Shown: piece after piece, positions 1 through 11,791 of the stretch
Position numbering within the stretch: the stretch's first letter is position 1
Layout of the letters: each line of letters opens with the position of its first letter
Assembly: GCF_026914265.1 (NCBI RefSeq)
Contig: NC_069122.1
Coordinates: 39,216,514 to 39,280,513, forward strand
DNA length: 64,000 nt
Reading direction: 5' to 3'
DNA from: Mya arenaria
Lineage: Eukaryota > Mollusca > Bivalvia > Myida > Myidae
Translations under genes and position numbers: made by a program
Notes under the pieces: generated by a model
The model's input: the letters and a program-made list of their open reading frames with translations, nothing else
Told to the model about the DNA's origin: nothing
Database searches by the model: none

Positions 1-59
1 GTTTTGGCTCGGAGAAGTTTGCTTTGTGATTTATATATTAGGTCTTAATTTAAAGAATG

Positions 60-123
60 CCAAAATAAGCCGATTCTGAGACAAAAAGTGTCAAACTAGA
101 ATTCTGTGAGAGTGCAACTTTAA
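60..123 (-). mobile_element. Fragment of TTAA-ended palindromic MITE (family 1)
   Basis: The segment ends with TCTGTGAGAGTGCAACTTTAA, which is the terminal repeat of a family found complete elsewhere in this window, for example at 60796-61160. Only one end is left and the inner part is diverged. It is called by similarity to the other copies. Confidence 0.6.
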
Positions 124-1761
124 GAATACTGTTAATCGAGTGTGCATGTGATCCGGACTCTGAACATTGGATGAACTATCATTAAATATTGTAGATTTAC
201 GTAAATGGCCCAAAATATAAAATAACAATGAAAATACATGCATGTTTGACTTGTTCTTTATTCATAATAAGTCTAAGTCTTTACAGCACATGTTTGGCAG
301 AATCAAGTTCTAATGAACATAATAATTGATTTAAATGTACAGTGAAATAAATTGTTTTATACAGAAAATAAAACCTTAACGATTCAGACCGATCTGTTCT
401 CGTTTTGTTTTGGTGGCTCAAATATTTATCTGAGTTTTGGAGGAGGCCTAGCTGGTGTGAGCTGGTCAAATACAGTAGCTGCTTGAGGGTCAGTGTTTTC
501 TTGATTGGATTTCCCGTCGACAAAGTGCTGATATGAAAATAAGAAATCTATGAAATGTGTCGGAATGACAGCTACAAAAGCCATTGTTTACATAGGAACC
601 ATACGAGTATATGAGATTCGGAAGCATGCGATGGTTCGGACAAAAATCTAGTTGTACGATATTTCCTGATTTACTTTGAAAGCAAAGCAGTTTATAAAAA
701 CTACATAACGGTATCAACAAAAATACCTCTATCTTGAATGAAATCAATCGTGTCCATGTTGAACCTGATATTAAATGGCCATTAATGCCGATTTGACAAC
801 ACAAGCCAAAGCATAAATGTACGATGTTTATAGTTTAAAAATAGTAACACTTATTTAGGTCATGCACGGACAATTTCAGTATTAAATAAATTTTGAGCGG
901 ATTGAAATAAGTAGTTTTGTTCAAAAAAATACTTTTGTACAGACGTATAGATGTTTCGCCTTTGAACGATCTTTCAAAATTTCCAAGTTCAGCTGTTGAT
1001 GAGGTCTTCCACAGAGTCTGATACAGCACTTGCATTTTTCTAAATAACTCACTGGTTTCGAATACAGAACGAATTGTAAGCCATCTTTAGTCGGCCTGGC
1101 TACCTTGTATCCGAATTACAAGTGCCATGACAACACCTTTTTACCATAATACTTAAAAAGGCGAGGAATTGCCAGCGCATGTATATGACGGACTCTGGTC
1201 AGTTTGACGGACAAAATGGCGGATAGCAACACGGCTTATCAGCCCTACATTCTGATTGGCTGATAGGACCTGTCAATCAAATCCTGTCGTAAGGTCAATT
1301 GCTCATATAATAACCACCATTTAACAAGGTGATAAATAGTACACTTAGCACCTCGTTAAGTGTATTGTTCGAACCTGGATGTATATTGCACAGCAACCAA
1401 GACACCAATTGGGAGACATTACTCGAATTCTCACTAGTAACAAGCCAATAATTTATGTTACTCAATAGTTATTAGATATATATATATCATGCTAAAGTAG
1501 AAATGATTTGTTATACTACCAAAATATGTTAATTATTTTCTTACATTTTGCTTACTTATAAACAATAATTAAAGACTGATCGCGATGTATTTTTGAGTAA
1601 AATTACGTTTACATAAATGATCATTCTTGACCTATTTCATTGACTATATTTGTTTGAATTGTTTAAAACGAACAAAATTTTGTTCTGTTTTTTTCTCAAT
1701 TGATTCATATTCTGCATACTTTATATCCGAAACCGACAAAAAACAACCTTAAATTATTTGT
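124..1761. other. Gene-poor stretch
   Basis: No splice-flanked coding segment is convincing here. Around 1210-1265 an ATGGCGG context opens a 16-codon frame next to two CCAAT-type boxes (ATTGGCTGAT and its complement CCAAT nearby), which could belong to a promoter, but nothing downstream supports a gene. The open frames present are short and AT-rich. Confidence 0.4.
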
Positions 1762-1860
1762 TAGGCCAAATAAAAAAATAGGTCTGTTTCAGGTTACCCG
1801 ACCGACCCTATTTTTCCCGCCGACCCTAACCTATTTTTCCCTGAAAAAAATGTGATTTGG
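1762..1860 (+). mobile_element. Half of a GGCC(A/T)AAT-ended inverted-repeat transposon (family 5)
   Basis: Starts GGCCAAATAAAAAAATAGGT, followed by a CAGGTTACCCGACC stretch. The inverse of this end lies at 5893-5962, and a compact copy with both ends is at 35063-35385. Either this is a solo half, or the two halves bound one larger element of about 4.2 kb. Confidence 0.5.
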
Positions 1861-2976
1861 GTACGAAAAGCATTTGTTACGAAATGTATGTACGTAAAGT
1901 TGACAATATTAGAGTTGGATTTTTTGAATGTATTTACCGTACTTCACCTTAGAGTTCGGACACCTTAAAATAATTAATTTTTCGCTCTACGAATTCATAG
2001 AAAATAACCATTTTTACATTTTATTTACATGTATGGTAAACCTGCCTTTTTTCTTCATGTCTGCATTTTACCACTTATTAATTTATCCGTAGTTATCAAT
2101 GGTTATTACGCCTATAAGTCACTGTAGCTCCTTCATCAAGATGGTTAAAATCCCATTCAACACCATTTTATACATGCATTGAAATGAATAAACACCTTTT
2201 ATCGGCTTCAGATCAAACAGTCCCATTGTGTGACGTCACATAACTCAGTTATACCCACGAGGATCTCATGGAGAGCATGGATATTGTTATGCAGGATTAA
2301 TGTGTCTGGTGTTTTTTTATTGTAACTTGAGTATTGCATTTATAACTTTAATTCATCACATTTAATAGTTACCTGTATCATTGAATGTGTTGACTTTATT
2401 GTTTTCATGCCAAGAAATCCTATCCAATTTTCAATTAAGAAGGAAACCCCTGTATGCCAGCATATACCTGGATTTTAGCAGCATATGCATTATGTTCCAT
2501 TCAGTGGTTTTGTGCTAAGGGTTAAAGGACTGACTTGGTTCTCCATGAAATTTTTATCAGTTATCTGCTGTTACAGCTAATTCATTTCATTTAATGGCCA
2601 TTACGACCAGCATGAAATTCAGGGGAGCAATAATTTTGGTCATTTTTCGGAAAAATCTTTCTATAGTGCATGGTTCTTAGATTTAACGCTTCATCTCATT
2701 TTGTTGATTACGACACTTGTCAAAAATAAAAATAAAAATTCAATAATAGTTTATTATTAAGTATTGACATGATTTTCTTAACTATAAAAAGTATAATTAT
2801 TAATTAACTAAGCTAAGCATTACATCTTTGATATTGTTTATGAACAATCTCCTTGATAACAATATTTAACTATCTAAACCACACTCTTGTTATTATGTTT
2901 AATTATGTTTAAAGATTGAAAACATCAAGTACAAATGTACTAACTATATTTCTTAGTTCCCCGACAGCTAAATATT

Positions 2977-3102
2977 TTCCTCACGCCGGCCAAATCCTAA
3001 TAGCCTCTTATAGAACAATACCGTAATCAAGTCGTTTAATTTAACAACTTGAGTACGGTATTGTTCTATAAGAGGCTCTTAGGATTTGGCCGGCGTGAGG
3101 AA
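2977..3102. repeat. Near-perfect 126-bp palindrome
   Basis: Two 49-bp arms (2977-3025 and 3054-3102) are reverse complements with a single mismatch (T at 3001 opposite C at 3078). They start TTCCTCACGCCGGCCAAATC and enclose a 28-bp loop that is itself partly self-complementary. The arms are far better preserved than those of the older MITEs in this window. It is probably a recently inserted fold-back transposon; no target duplication is obvious. Confidence 0.8.
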
Positions 3103-3232
3103 GTTTTTTGAAACAAATAGAATCACAAACCCCAGTCAAACTTATCAACTTCCGGCTCAAAATGTTATGACTCATGTATATTTAATAAAATGATACCGGG
3201 GAGTTGTTTATCTGTGGATGTCGAAAATCTGC

Positions 3233-3495
3233 TTAAAGGGGCTATACTCCGTATGATAAAATAGCGGAAAAAAAGAGAAAATTTTCGAAAACTGACATAA
3301 ACTTGGCATCGATGTGTACACTGCATTGAAACTTACTAACTGAAGAACCCGGTCTCCGACACAGTTTTTTTTTACATTTTGGTACTTTTTTTTTACAATT
3401 ATGATAAAGCGTAACACAGTCCATTAGATAATTGTCCTGAGATTCGTTACAGAAGAAAACTTTTTTGGTGCGAATCTGGTGTACAGTCCCTTTAA
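3233..3495 (-). mobile_element. TTAA-ended MITE (family 2), internally deleted copy
   Basis: Reversed relative to the copies at 36323-37247 and 61548-62036. It has TTAAAGGG-type ends flanked by TTAA. Compared with those copies it lacks about 230 bp carrying the tRNA-like part. The junction lies at a TTC repeat, as expected of a deletion at short homology. Confidence 0.7.
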
Positions 3496-3619
3496 GGGTT
3501 CATTGTACTTTGCGCTCATTATAAATAGATAAATGAAGGGTCTTCGCATTGATACAAAAAGCTTAGTTCCTTCATTCACAGCAACATATAATTGATTAAC
3601 GCAAGATTAGCAGCATCAG

Positions 3620-3860
3620 TAGAAGTTATATGATAGTTAGTAGAAGGAATAGTAGTAGCTGTTGTTGTAGAAGTGGCAACAACAACAACAACAATTCAGC
3701 AGGAGCGGCAGTAGTTTAGGGGTATCATCATCATCATTATCATCATCATTATCATCATCATCATCATCATCATCGGTGGTGGGTGGTGGGTGTGTGTGGT
3801 GGTGCTGACGGTGGTGTTGTGGCGGTGGTGTTGACATTGGCAATAGCAGAAGCAGTAGTG
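3620..3860. repeat. Mixed trinucleotide repeats
   Basis: Runs of CAA, CAT/ATC, GTG and AGT/AGC-type triplets follow each other without a common frame. Open frames rich in His, Asp or Leu across this stretch are by-products of the triplet composition. Confidence 0.85.
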
Positions 3861-5892
3861 GCAGTATCAACAACAATAGCTGCAGCATTACCACCTGTAT
3901 TACTAAGACTTAAGAGCACACATATTAAATGACCAACATAGTCGGTTCTGTTCGGTGGGGTTAAATACCTATTTACAGTAACGTTCTGAGTCATGTTATT
4001 ATTTGGGGTGGGGGTGGGTCAATATTTTACAGAAAAGGAGTCACTCAAGGACAGCGACCATTGTTGTGAGTTTATGTCGGTCAAAACATGTTCTTTCACA
4101 GGTCACGGTATGAAGACAATGCCAGATGAACACAAAACTAAGCAATTTTTTAGATTGAAACATTGCAAAAACAAATCCCAATCAGTTATACGAAAATGCA
4201 TTTTAACCGCCTCATGTGTTCATGATAATATGAACAAAATTGAAGTAAATTTAACATTCGGAGATTCAGTTTTGCCAATGTGATATATTTTTTCAAGTTT
4301 CGTTTGTATTTCCCATTTTCCATGGTGTATACGTATACTTACGAACTCAATATTTTTTACAGTGAAATAAAAACAACAAAGCTTTAAAAATGAACAATAA
4401 GAGTGTGTGTTTTTGTTAAAAAATGTGAACCCAATAAATCTGACATTTTAAAATCAATATCCATACGCTTAGTAAAGCATACCCTTAAATATAATTCGAC
4501 CTACGAGACGGCCAGATTCATATATAATGTAATATAGGTTACATTTTCATTCCAAATAAAACGGTTGGTTAAGCATACCATTTTCATTAACATCTGTCAT
4601 ACACATGTATGTCTAAAACGATAATGTTACTCATTAAAAACATCATATTTTTGTTTAAGAATAAGTAAATAATAAGTTTTACTAAATTAAGTACTCTGTA
4701 ATTTTAATTAATTGTAGTTAACACTTGATACTTCTTCACGTCTTTCTGGGCAAAATTAAATACATTCTTCCAAATCTTGACCCAAACTACAGCAACTCCC
4801 TAGATATGAAAACATGATTAAACACATGGTCAGATTCTCGGTCAATTAGGGGTTAATGTGTAGCTGAAATTGGCTCTTGTGTAGAAATGAAAAGTGGAAA
4901 AATTGGCTGGTATTTCTTGGCATGATTGATGTTTCAATGAGTATTACTGTACGATTATTGCTTCATAAAGTCTATATTAAAAGTGTGATACAAGTTTCAA
5001 AGTTAATTGGCGGATCGTTTTACAAACATGTCATGTCTGTGTTTTAATCTCTGCATTGCCCTTGTTGTTTCTTTAATCCTCCATTGAATATATCACACAT
5101 CCTTTTCACCAGGCAATAAATCGTTTAGGATGGGTAGTAACCAACTAACTTATCACAGTGATGTATACGGTTAGGTAATCTAGCCAGGCATTGTAACGAT
5201 AAAGATCAATAATTTTTGTCTGTGAGACTTAGTAACTGTAAAAGTTCAGTCGATGTCCTTTGGGTGTCCAAAAATTAGGTACCTAAAATAAATTATTTTT
5301 TAAAATAATAATGGATGTCGGAATTTATAGAATGTCCGAACTCTTAAGGTGAATTACGTTTGTGCTTGTGTGGCAGGTATGTTTCAATTCTTGAACTATA
5401 TTTTCTTGTCAGATACAAATGTGTCAGATACTGACTTTCGGATTGATATGTCAGACTTAAGTGTGCAATTTTGGCAATAAAACCTGCATGTTACTTGTTC
5501 TTCAAACCTGAACCCCCAGGTCCTCTTGACAGCATTGAGGTTTCCTTGGCTAATGGCTTATATGGTAAATTTGCTGTCCCACTCTTCATGTAATTATGTT
5601 TCAGGGAGGTTAGTATTCTACAGAGGGTGATTGAAAGCAAACGGGTGCATAAAGAAAAGTAAAACCGTTCCTGGAAAGTCTCAAATAATAGCAGAGTGGT
5701 GTACCATAACTTAGTTGAAATCCAACCACCATTGTCAAAAGTATTTAACCAGACAAATAAAGAATGTTTCCTTTGAAGCATGTAACATGTTTAAAAACTA
5801 CTGATAAACCTGAAAATTGATGACTTTTATTTTTGTTACTTTCTGAGTCAACAGTTACTGAAATCAATATATCAAAAAAAAAAAAAAAAAAA
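3861..5892. other. Gene-poor stretch
   Basis: One 96-codon frame (3993-4283, +) has no recognisable domain, splice context or neighbour and is not called as a gene. The rest is AT-rich. A 22-bp A run sits at about 5873-5892, next to the transposon end that follows. Confidence 0.4.
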
Positions 5893-5962
5893 TATTCCGA
5901 CCTACCTACCCTATTTTTTTTAGCAGTGTTACCTGAAACACACCTATTTTTTATTTGGCCTT
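5893..5962 (-). mobile_element. Second half of the GGCC(A/T)AAT-ended transposon (family 5)
   Basis: Reads CCGACCTACCTACCC, then TTACCTGAAACACACC, then TTTTTTATTTGGCC. It is the inverse of 1762-1860. It could be the right end of an element starting at 1762, or an independent fragment preceded by a poly-A run. Confidence 0.5.
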
Positions 5963-6559
5963 ATGGTATTAATTTCCAATAACAAGATACAAAATTAAAC
6001 ATATCGGCACATTTTTAATACAATAAGCATATAAAAAGCGCATAATCTCATTCGGCAAACTCACTACATTTTACAATACTTCTATGCAATTTAATAAAAA
6101 GAAATTCTAAAGTAATATGGTCTATATATTTAAAAAATATTGGCTTAAGGTCACAATTCCTCTCAATGGTAGAACATCTATGAATTAAAAAATTATTACA
6201 TTTAATATTCAGCCTGCTTATAATATTTCCTTCGCAACATAAAAAAATAGCTAGTGTGAATGTTTCTATTTGTCATAGTTTCAGAGTTTATTGGCAAATC
6301 GCACTACACTATTAGGAATAAAGAAGGAATACAACTACTAGATTTAACTTTGTTTATGTTGTTATTTTTATGTTTTATACTTACAGTAAACTTATTTTGT
6401 AAATTCAAATGGTATTAAATTAATTCCTCATAATTATAGGAGTCAACGGTTAAGATATGACCATTCGATTTCTTAACGGTTACGAATTGACTAACACAAT
6501 GGTTACGAAATGACCAACAATGAGCGGTTACGAAATGATCATAATTCATTTGACAGGGC

Positions 6560-6695
6560 TTTTACCAGCTGTTTGTCTGTGCAGAGCGGGAATTTTACCT
6601 GGGATTGGCTGGACCGAAAGTCAAAGTCCCCGCTATTAGCAGGACCTTGGGGGCCCATGCTGCAATTGACTGTTGCATTATTTGGATTTTTTCTT
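6560..6695 (+). mobile_element. Fragment of TGCACCAGTC-ended MITE (family 3)
   Basis: The string GGCTGGACCGAAAGTCAAAG and the closing GGGGGCCCATGC...CAATTGACTGTTGCAT match the right part of the element complete at 38021-38320 and the fragment at 46205-46301. The left end is missing. Confidence 0.55.
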
Positions 6696-7075
6696 AACTT
6701 TACGACACGCCCCCCTACAGTATTTTATAGTCAAGTTTAGTAATATTTTTTTACAGAAATTGGATAACTTAACAAGTAAAGTAAACTGTACTGAGCTTTT
6801 AAACAAACCTACATACTTATAAATCAAAATTGATATTTTAGGGTCTACACTGAATAAACCCAAAATGTTAGTTTTGATTTGCTAAATTCGAACAGTATTT
6901 AGTCAATCAACACAAAATTTACAGGATCATCAGATAACAAATTTTCTAAAAATTCTCTGTTTGCCAAATAGGGAAGACAGGTTTAAGTGGGATTAAAAGG
7001 TTGCTATCTGTGACCAAAAAAATACTGTTCAAAATTGTGAGTATTCATTTATCTTTTGTTCAGTAAAGAGCATGC

Positions 7076-7142
7076 AATGGCATAGTGGTTGGATTAGATA
7101 ATCTGACAGCGGTGCTGGACGTCAGGAGTTTAAATATTGTTG
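7076..7142 (+). repeat. tRNA-like repeat head (decayed SINE)
   Basis: TGGCATAGTGGTTGGATTAG resembles a tRNA box A region, and about 40 bp later GAGTTTAAAT is a worn box B. No acceptor-stem pairing is visible, so this is a repeat head and not a working tRNA. Confidence 0.4.
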
Positions 7143-10100
7143 TGAGTTCAATGTACCAAAAGAATACCTTTGGAATACACTACCGGGTATTATCTATAAA
7201 AATGGCAGAGCAAATTGCCCATATTGTAGTAATGTCTTAGATCCAGCTTGGATAACTTGGACACAGTAAGCGGTTCACACCCAGGGAAATTCTCAGATAA
7301 AACAGCGCCTATAAACTTGAACATTATTTTTTTCATTGAGACAATTAAAGAAAAAACATTATTGCTGATCTTCTGAAAACAAATCCTCTAACATTCAAAT
7401 ATTTAATTTGTTGGATGAACTAAGGTTTATATTGATAAGAGATTGCTTCAGTTGGATTTAAACTAATCACCAACAAAAATATATGCATTTAAATCACACA
7501 ATGTAAACAACTGCGCCACATATCTTATCTGTATGTTTTGGGTTTTTAAAATTTAGCAGTTAAATATAGATTAGCATACTGGTAGGTCTGGTTGATCTGT
7601 TGCTTTAGTTGCTAAGTAAACATAATGTCAGTGATTTCATCACTATTTCTATTAAAATATCAGTTTTCTTCTTCAGGGCTTCTCACATTTGCACCATTTT
7701 TTTACCATTTGAATCATAAAAAGATAACAAACACAAGAACTTAACACTTTGTGAATATTTAAGGAATGTAAGGGGTCAGATTTCAGATTGCTCATTATTG
7801 CTGGAACACTAAATACTTTATTTGATTGTGTACACTGCACTTTCTTGTTAAGCATTCATCCAAATCATTTGGGTAAATTTTGGCAGAAAAACTGCTTTTG
7901 GATTTATACTGGTCATCAAAACCGGCACTGACAAAACATAAGACGTGTTTAATTAATGTGCGGGAAAGAGGTTTAAAGGTGTCGACCCACAACGAAAGGC
8001 TTGCGGGTTGCAGTACCCCTTTAAGTAGTTCTTGAAAAAAATGATTCTCTGAGGTAGCATTTGATTATGTGTACATTGTATTCTTGTATGTATTTTCAAG
8101 TTAACACATGATTTATATAAGGTTTGTATAATTTTAGTTTTATTTAAGTTTTAAAATTTTGATTTTTTTTTAAGATTTGCCTGCCCCTGTCTGAACACTT
8201 AAATTCTTGGTCTTTGGACTATTGTCTGCAACTTCAAAACACACTTTTTGGAACAGGACACATTTTCCTGATATTTTATCCAGTTTGACTGCAATATAAG
8301 TTGTATTTATCAATAATTTAAGTAAAAAATGACATTTATATTTCCATAATTACCTGGTAGTTATTTGTTAATTTGTTTTAATTCATGGATAGGTTTATTG
8401 CGAGTGTCATGGAAAGCTGGAACTTTTCAGTACACAACATGCAAACTGAGAATGAACTGTGTGTGCCGGCTTTGTGAACAAAAACGCAAGGCGGCTACTG
8501 AATTTATTGTGTTAAATCTGACTTGGGAGTAAGAGTGCATCTTTAACAATTAAAGAAATGTTGTAAAGAAATATTCCGTTTATGATTATGTCATCACATA
8601 TTGAATATAAATGAATTTGCATTAGCATCAAATACTACAACTACAAACTTTTAGAGAAAATGTCATTTTTGTACTATGACCTTTAAATGTCATTGACTTG
8701 ACCTTGAGGTATAGGAATGCGACATATTCATTTAAGAAACATTAAACACATGAGCAATTTACATTGCGGCCATTTCCAATAATTTTTAGCATTATGACCC
8801 GACTATATATGATATACTTAGATTAATATGAATTCATTGTACAACGATTGTGAAGAAATTAATTTACATTATTATGCCTGTTACTTTCGAATTCGTCTAG
8901 ATATTTTCAACAATATATAATGTTATTCATGCAAGAACTAGTTGAACAAGATATTATTTAGATTTTAAGGTCAAATGGTTATATTTGCCAGAAAAAGTCG
9001 GGCAACCTACATGATAACAAAACATTATTTACATTTGTAAAGGTTTCGTACCATTTTATTCGACAAAAGAGTTCAATAGCATGCCCTTACTTTTAAAATG
9101 TTGATGTAGCGGTACTGTGACGGTGTTCGAAAAAAAACCCACCGTACTCGTGCTAGGGAGAAGGGATTTTTTTCAATGGACTACACGTTAAATTATTTGG
9201 CCAGTAATATCATTCAGTTCGACAAAGAATAATAATGAATATTGGATTGAAAATGGTCCAATGTTGAAAACACTTGTGTTGTATTCAAATATTTTAAATC
9301 ACAGTGTATTGTTTCTTGAAATTAATTATACGACTTTAGCTAGAACATTGAGGAACACTACACAATTTCCGATATTCGTGAAAAAACACTACAAGTGCGA
9401 AGTGGTCGCATGTGTTGTGAAGTACTAATCTAAAGTGTTCTAATTCATACATGATAGAAACATATTCACATCTCATATTTTATAAATATACTATCTAATC
9501 AATCATAAAACAATATTCAAGATATCCTTGGGACCCCCCCCCCCCCCCCTGGACACGCAATACAATTCGTGTTTCGCTGATCTGTTGGCTGGGATCAGAT
9601 CATCCATTTAGGGATTTAGATATGTTACCCCAGCCACCAGGCTGAATGTTTAACCGTCACCAGACACTCTGCCATGAATGTGAGAGAGTTTAAAGCTATT
9701 TCTTATTTTCCTGTGTAACTATATTGATGTTTGATTAAATTTACGCCGTCGTGTTACTGAGTAACAATTTGAAATTGGGCCAAAATCATCAAGCTAGAGC
9801 TTTGCATAATCTTTTTCAAACTTCTGGGAGATTTCTGCCCTTGAAAGTATTTGCTCGCAGCCCGCCTCAAAGTTACACTTCGTTCAGTATTTAAAGCTTT
9901 CGGATACACTTTTTTGTTAATTTGAGATCTTAATGACGCTACATTGTACTTCTAAGTAAATAGATGCTCAAAGTAACAGATGCTCTGGGTGTTCACTGGG
10001 TGACAAAGGCTACCCAGTATTGGTTGTTTCTTTTTTCTGAAAAGATGTTTCTAGTGAATTGCCAAGTTGCAGTGGTTTTGACGCCACAGAACCAGCACAG

Positions 10101-10250
10101 CTCCATGACAGATATATATGTTTTCGTCATTGATGTCAGTACTGCTGTATTGGTGGCCTCACAATTTCTGTGTGGAAATGTCATCTGATACACTCATAAC
10201 GGCGTATTTCTAGCATAGCTTTCATAAGTGCATGGCCATTCTCTGTCATT
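7143..10250. other. Gene-poor stretch
   Basis: No supported gene. At 8437-8530 an acceptor-like TTTTCAG is followed by a Cys-rich frame (CKLRMNCVCRLCEQKRK) that ends in TAA after about 34 codons. It could be an exon remnant but has no partner. A 16-base C run lies at about 9535-9550. Confidence 0.35.
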
Positions 10251-10282
10251 TTCAGATACACTGTGTTGTGTGTGGATAAGAA

Positions 10283-10741
10283 ATGCAGAGTGGTACCACC
10301 AATCACCTAAGCCACCATTCCCCTAACAGACAAAAGGCTCATGGGGACAGTTCCTGCAGTTTACAGCAAATTGTAGCCCTACAAACTTCAGGTAAGTGAT
10401 AAATCTGGGCTTCAAGATATCTCTGTACTCACTTTAAGTTTATACTTCATTTGAACAAAACTTACAATTTCAGCATCAAAATCCAGGTTTAGATCCCAGA
10501 CCGAACCTTGTCTCCTTTATTAAACTTCATTTCAGATAATCTATAAGCCACATACATGTTCACTACTTATGGCGGATAAGAACTTTCGCAAATTGATTAT
10601 AAATGCGTTTTCCCAGATATACACCCTCCTCTTGCAGATACTGCCAAGCTTGGGTGCACTGGGCCGGTTATCCAGCCGTGTGGAATCAACATCTCCAGCT
10701 GAACTTGGGCCGGGAATTATATAAGAATCCTTAGCAGCATG
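10283..10741 (+). other. Two possible exons of an unassigned transcript
   Basis: An ATG at 10283 opens 36 codons that run into a strong donor at 10392 (TTCAG|GTAAGT). A good acceptor precedes 10638 (CTCTTGCAG), and that segment ends at a GTGAGC donor at 10742. Joined, the frame stops after about 18 more codons, so these are either non-coding leader exons of the unknown gene downstream or chance splice signals. No protein similarity is recognised. Confidence 0.25.
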
Positions 10742-11791
10742 GTGAGCTTTTGTGTATTTATTTCCAGGCTCGTATACCCGTCCAGACTTCTGCGTTTAAG
10801 CTTTCCTTTCGTCATTTTTTTAAATAAGGTATCTCAAGTCTTTCAATGAAATCACATCTTTGGAGGCTAGATTTAAATTAAGGAACCATTATGTGTAGAA
10901 AGCCTTTTGGGTGATTTAAAATCAAATTAGTAAACAGGATTCTCATGGTTCATGGTTTATAATTGGCCTTGTGGACCTTTCATTCTTTACTTTGGTAAGA
11001 GCCGCTTAGGTATGTAAGAAGGGGGGAGGGGGGGGGGGTACAGATGTGATAGTAAACAGTGTTTAATAAGGTATATTTGTTTTTATTTTATCACCATTTT
11101 GAAGGTAATGATTGTGTTATCAGGGATAAGTAACAAGTTTAACATAAACACTGTAACATGTTCTTTATTTCAAATAAAGCTATAAATTATCTCTGGAGAA
11201 TTTAGTCTGATCTCCATTTCTCAGAAAATGTAGCTGTCTAAGTGCCTATTCCATCAATGAGTATCACTGTCTTTAAATTGCTGTTGTGGTACAGTTTAAA
11301 TGGCAAAAGTTTTATGGCCCTGCTTGTTTGCAACTCCTCATTCATTTTTGTACAGCGAGAAAAGTAAGGGAATTCTAGAGATTTACTAGAATTATGGATT
11401 GTTTTTACTAGAATTATGAATTGTTTTTCTTGAGTTACACAGTACATAAGGAGGAATTAGTGTGTACACAACTCCTCATTTTATTCCTGTTTATTATTTT
11501 ATATATGTAACATAGATGTGTACAAGACCTACGGTACTGTAGAAACATGACATAAAAGAGCTCACTTTGATTAATTTCCTCAAAAAAAGATATCTTTACT
11601 GTTAAAGTAAGAACTTTAACTGCATAGTAAGTAATGTCTTCTGCTCATCTTTATGACATCATTACATGGAATGATGTCAACTTCCCAAGACACATTTCCA
11701 CATGGCGCAGCTCATTTATATATATTGCTGATGGATTGTTTAGAATGGGACAGTTTTAATTGGACATAATGTTTTAATCGCCATTTTACAG

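Noticed and set aside
3993..4283. 96-codon + strand frame
   Set aside because: No recognisable domain, no splice partners, no conserved context; such lengths occur by chance in 64 kb.
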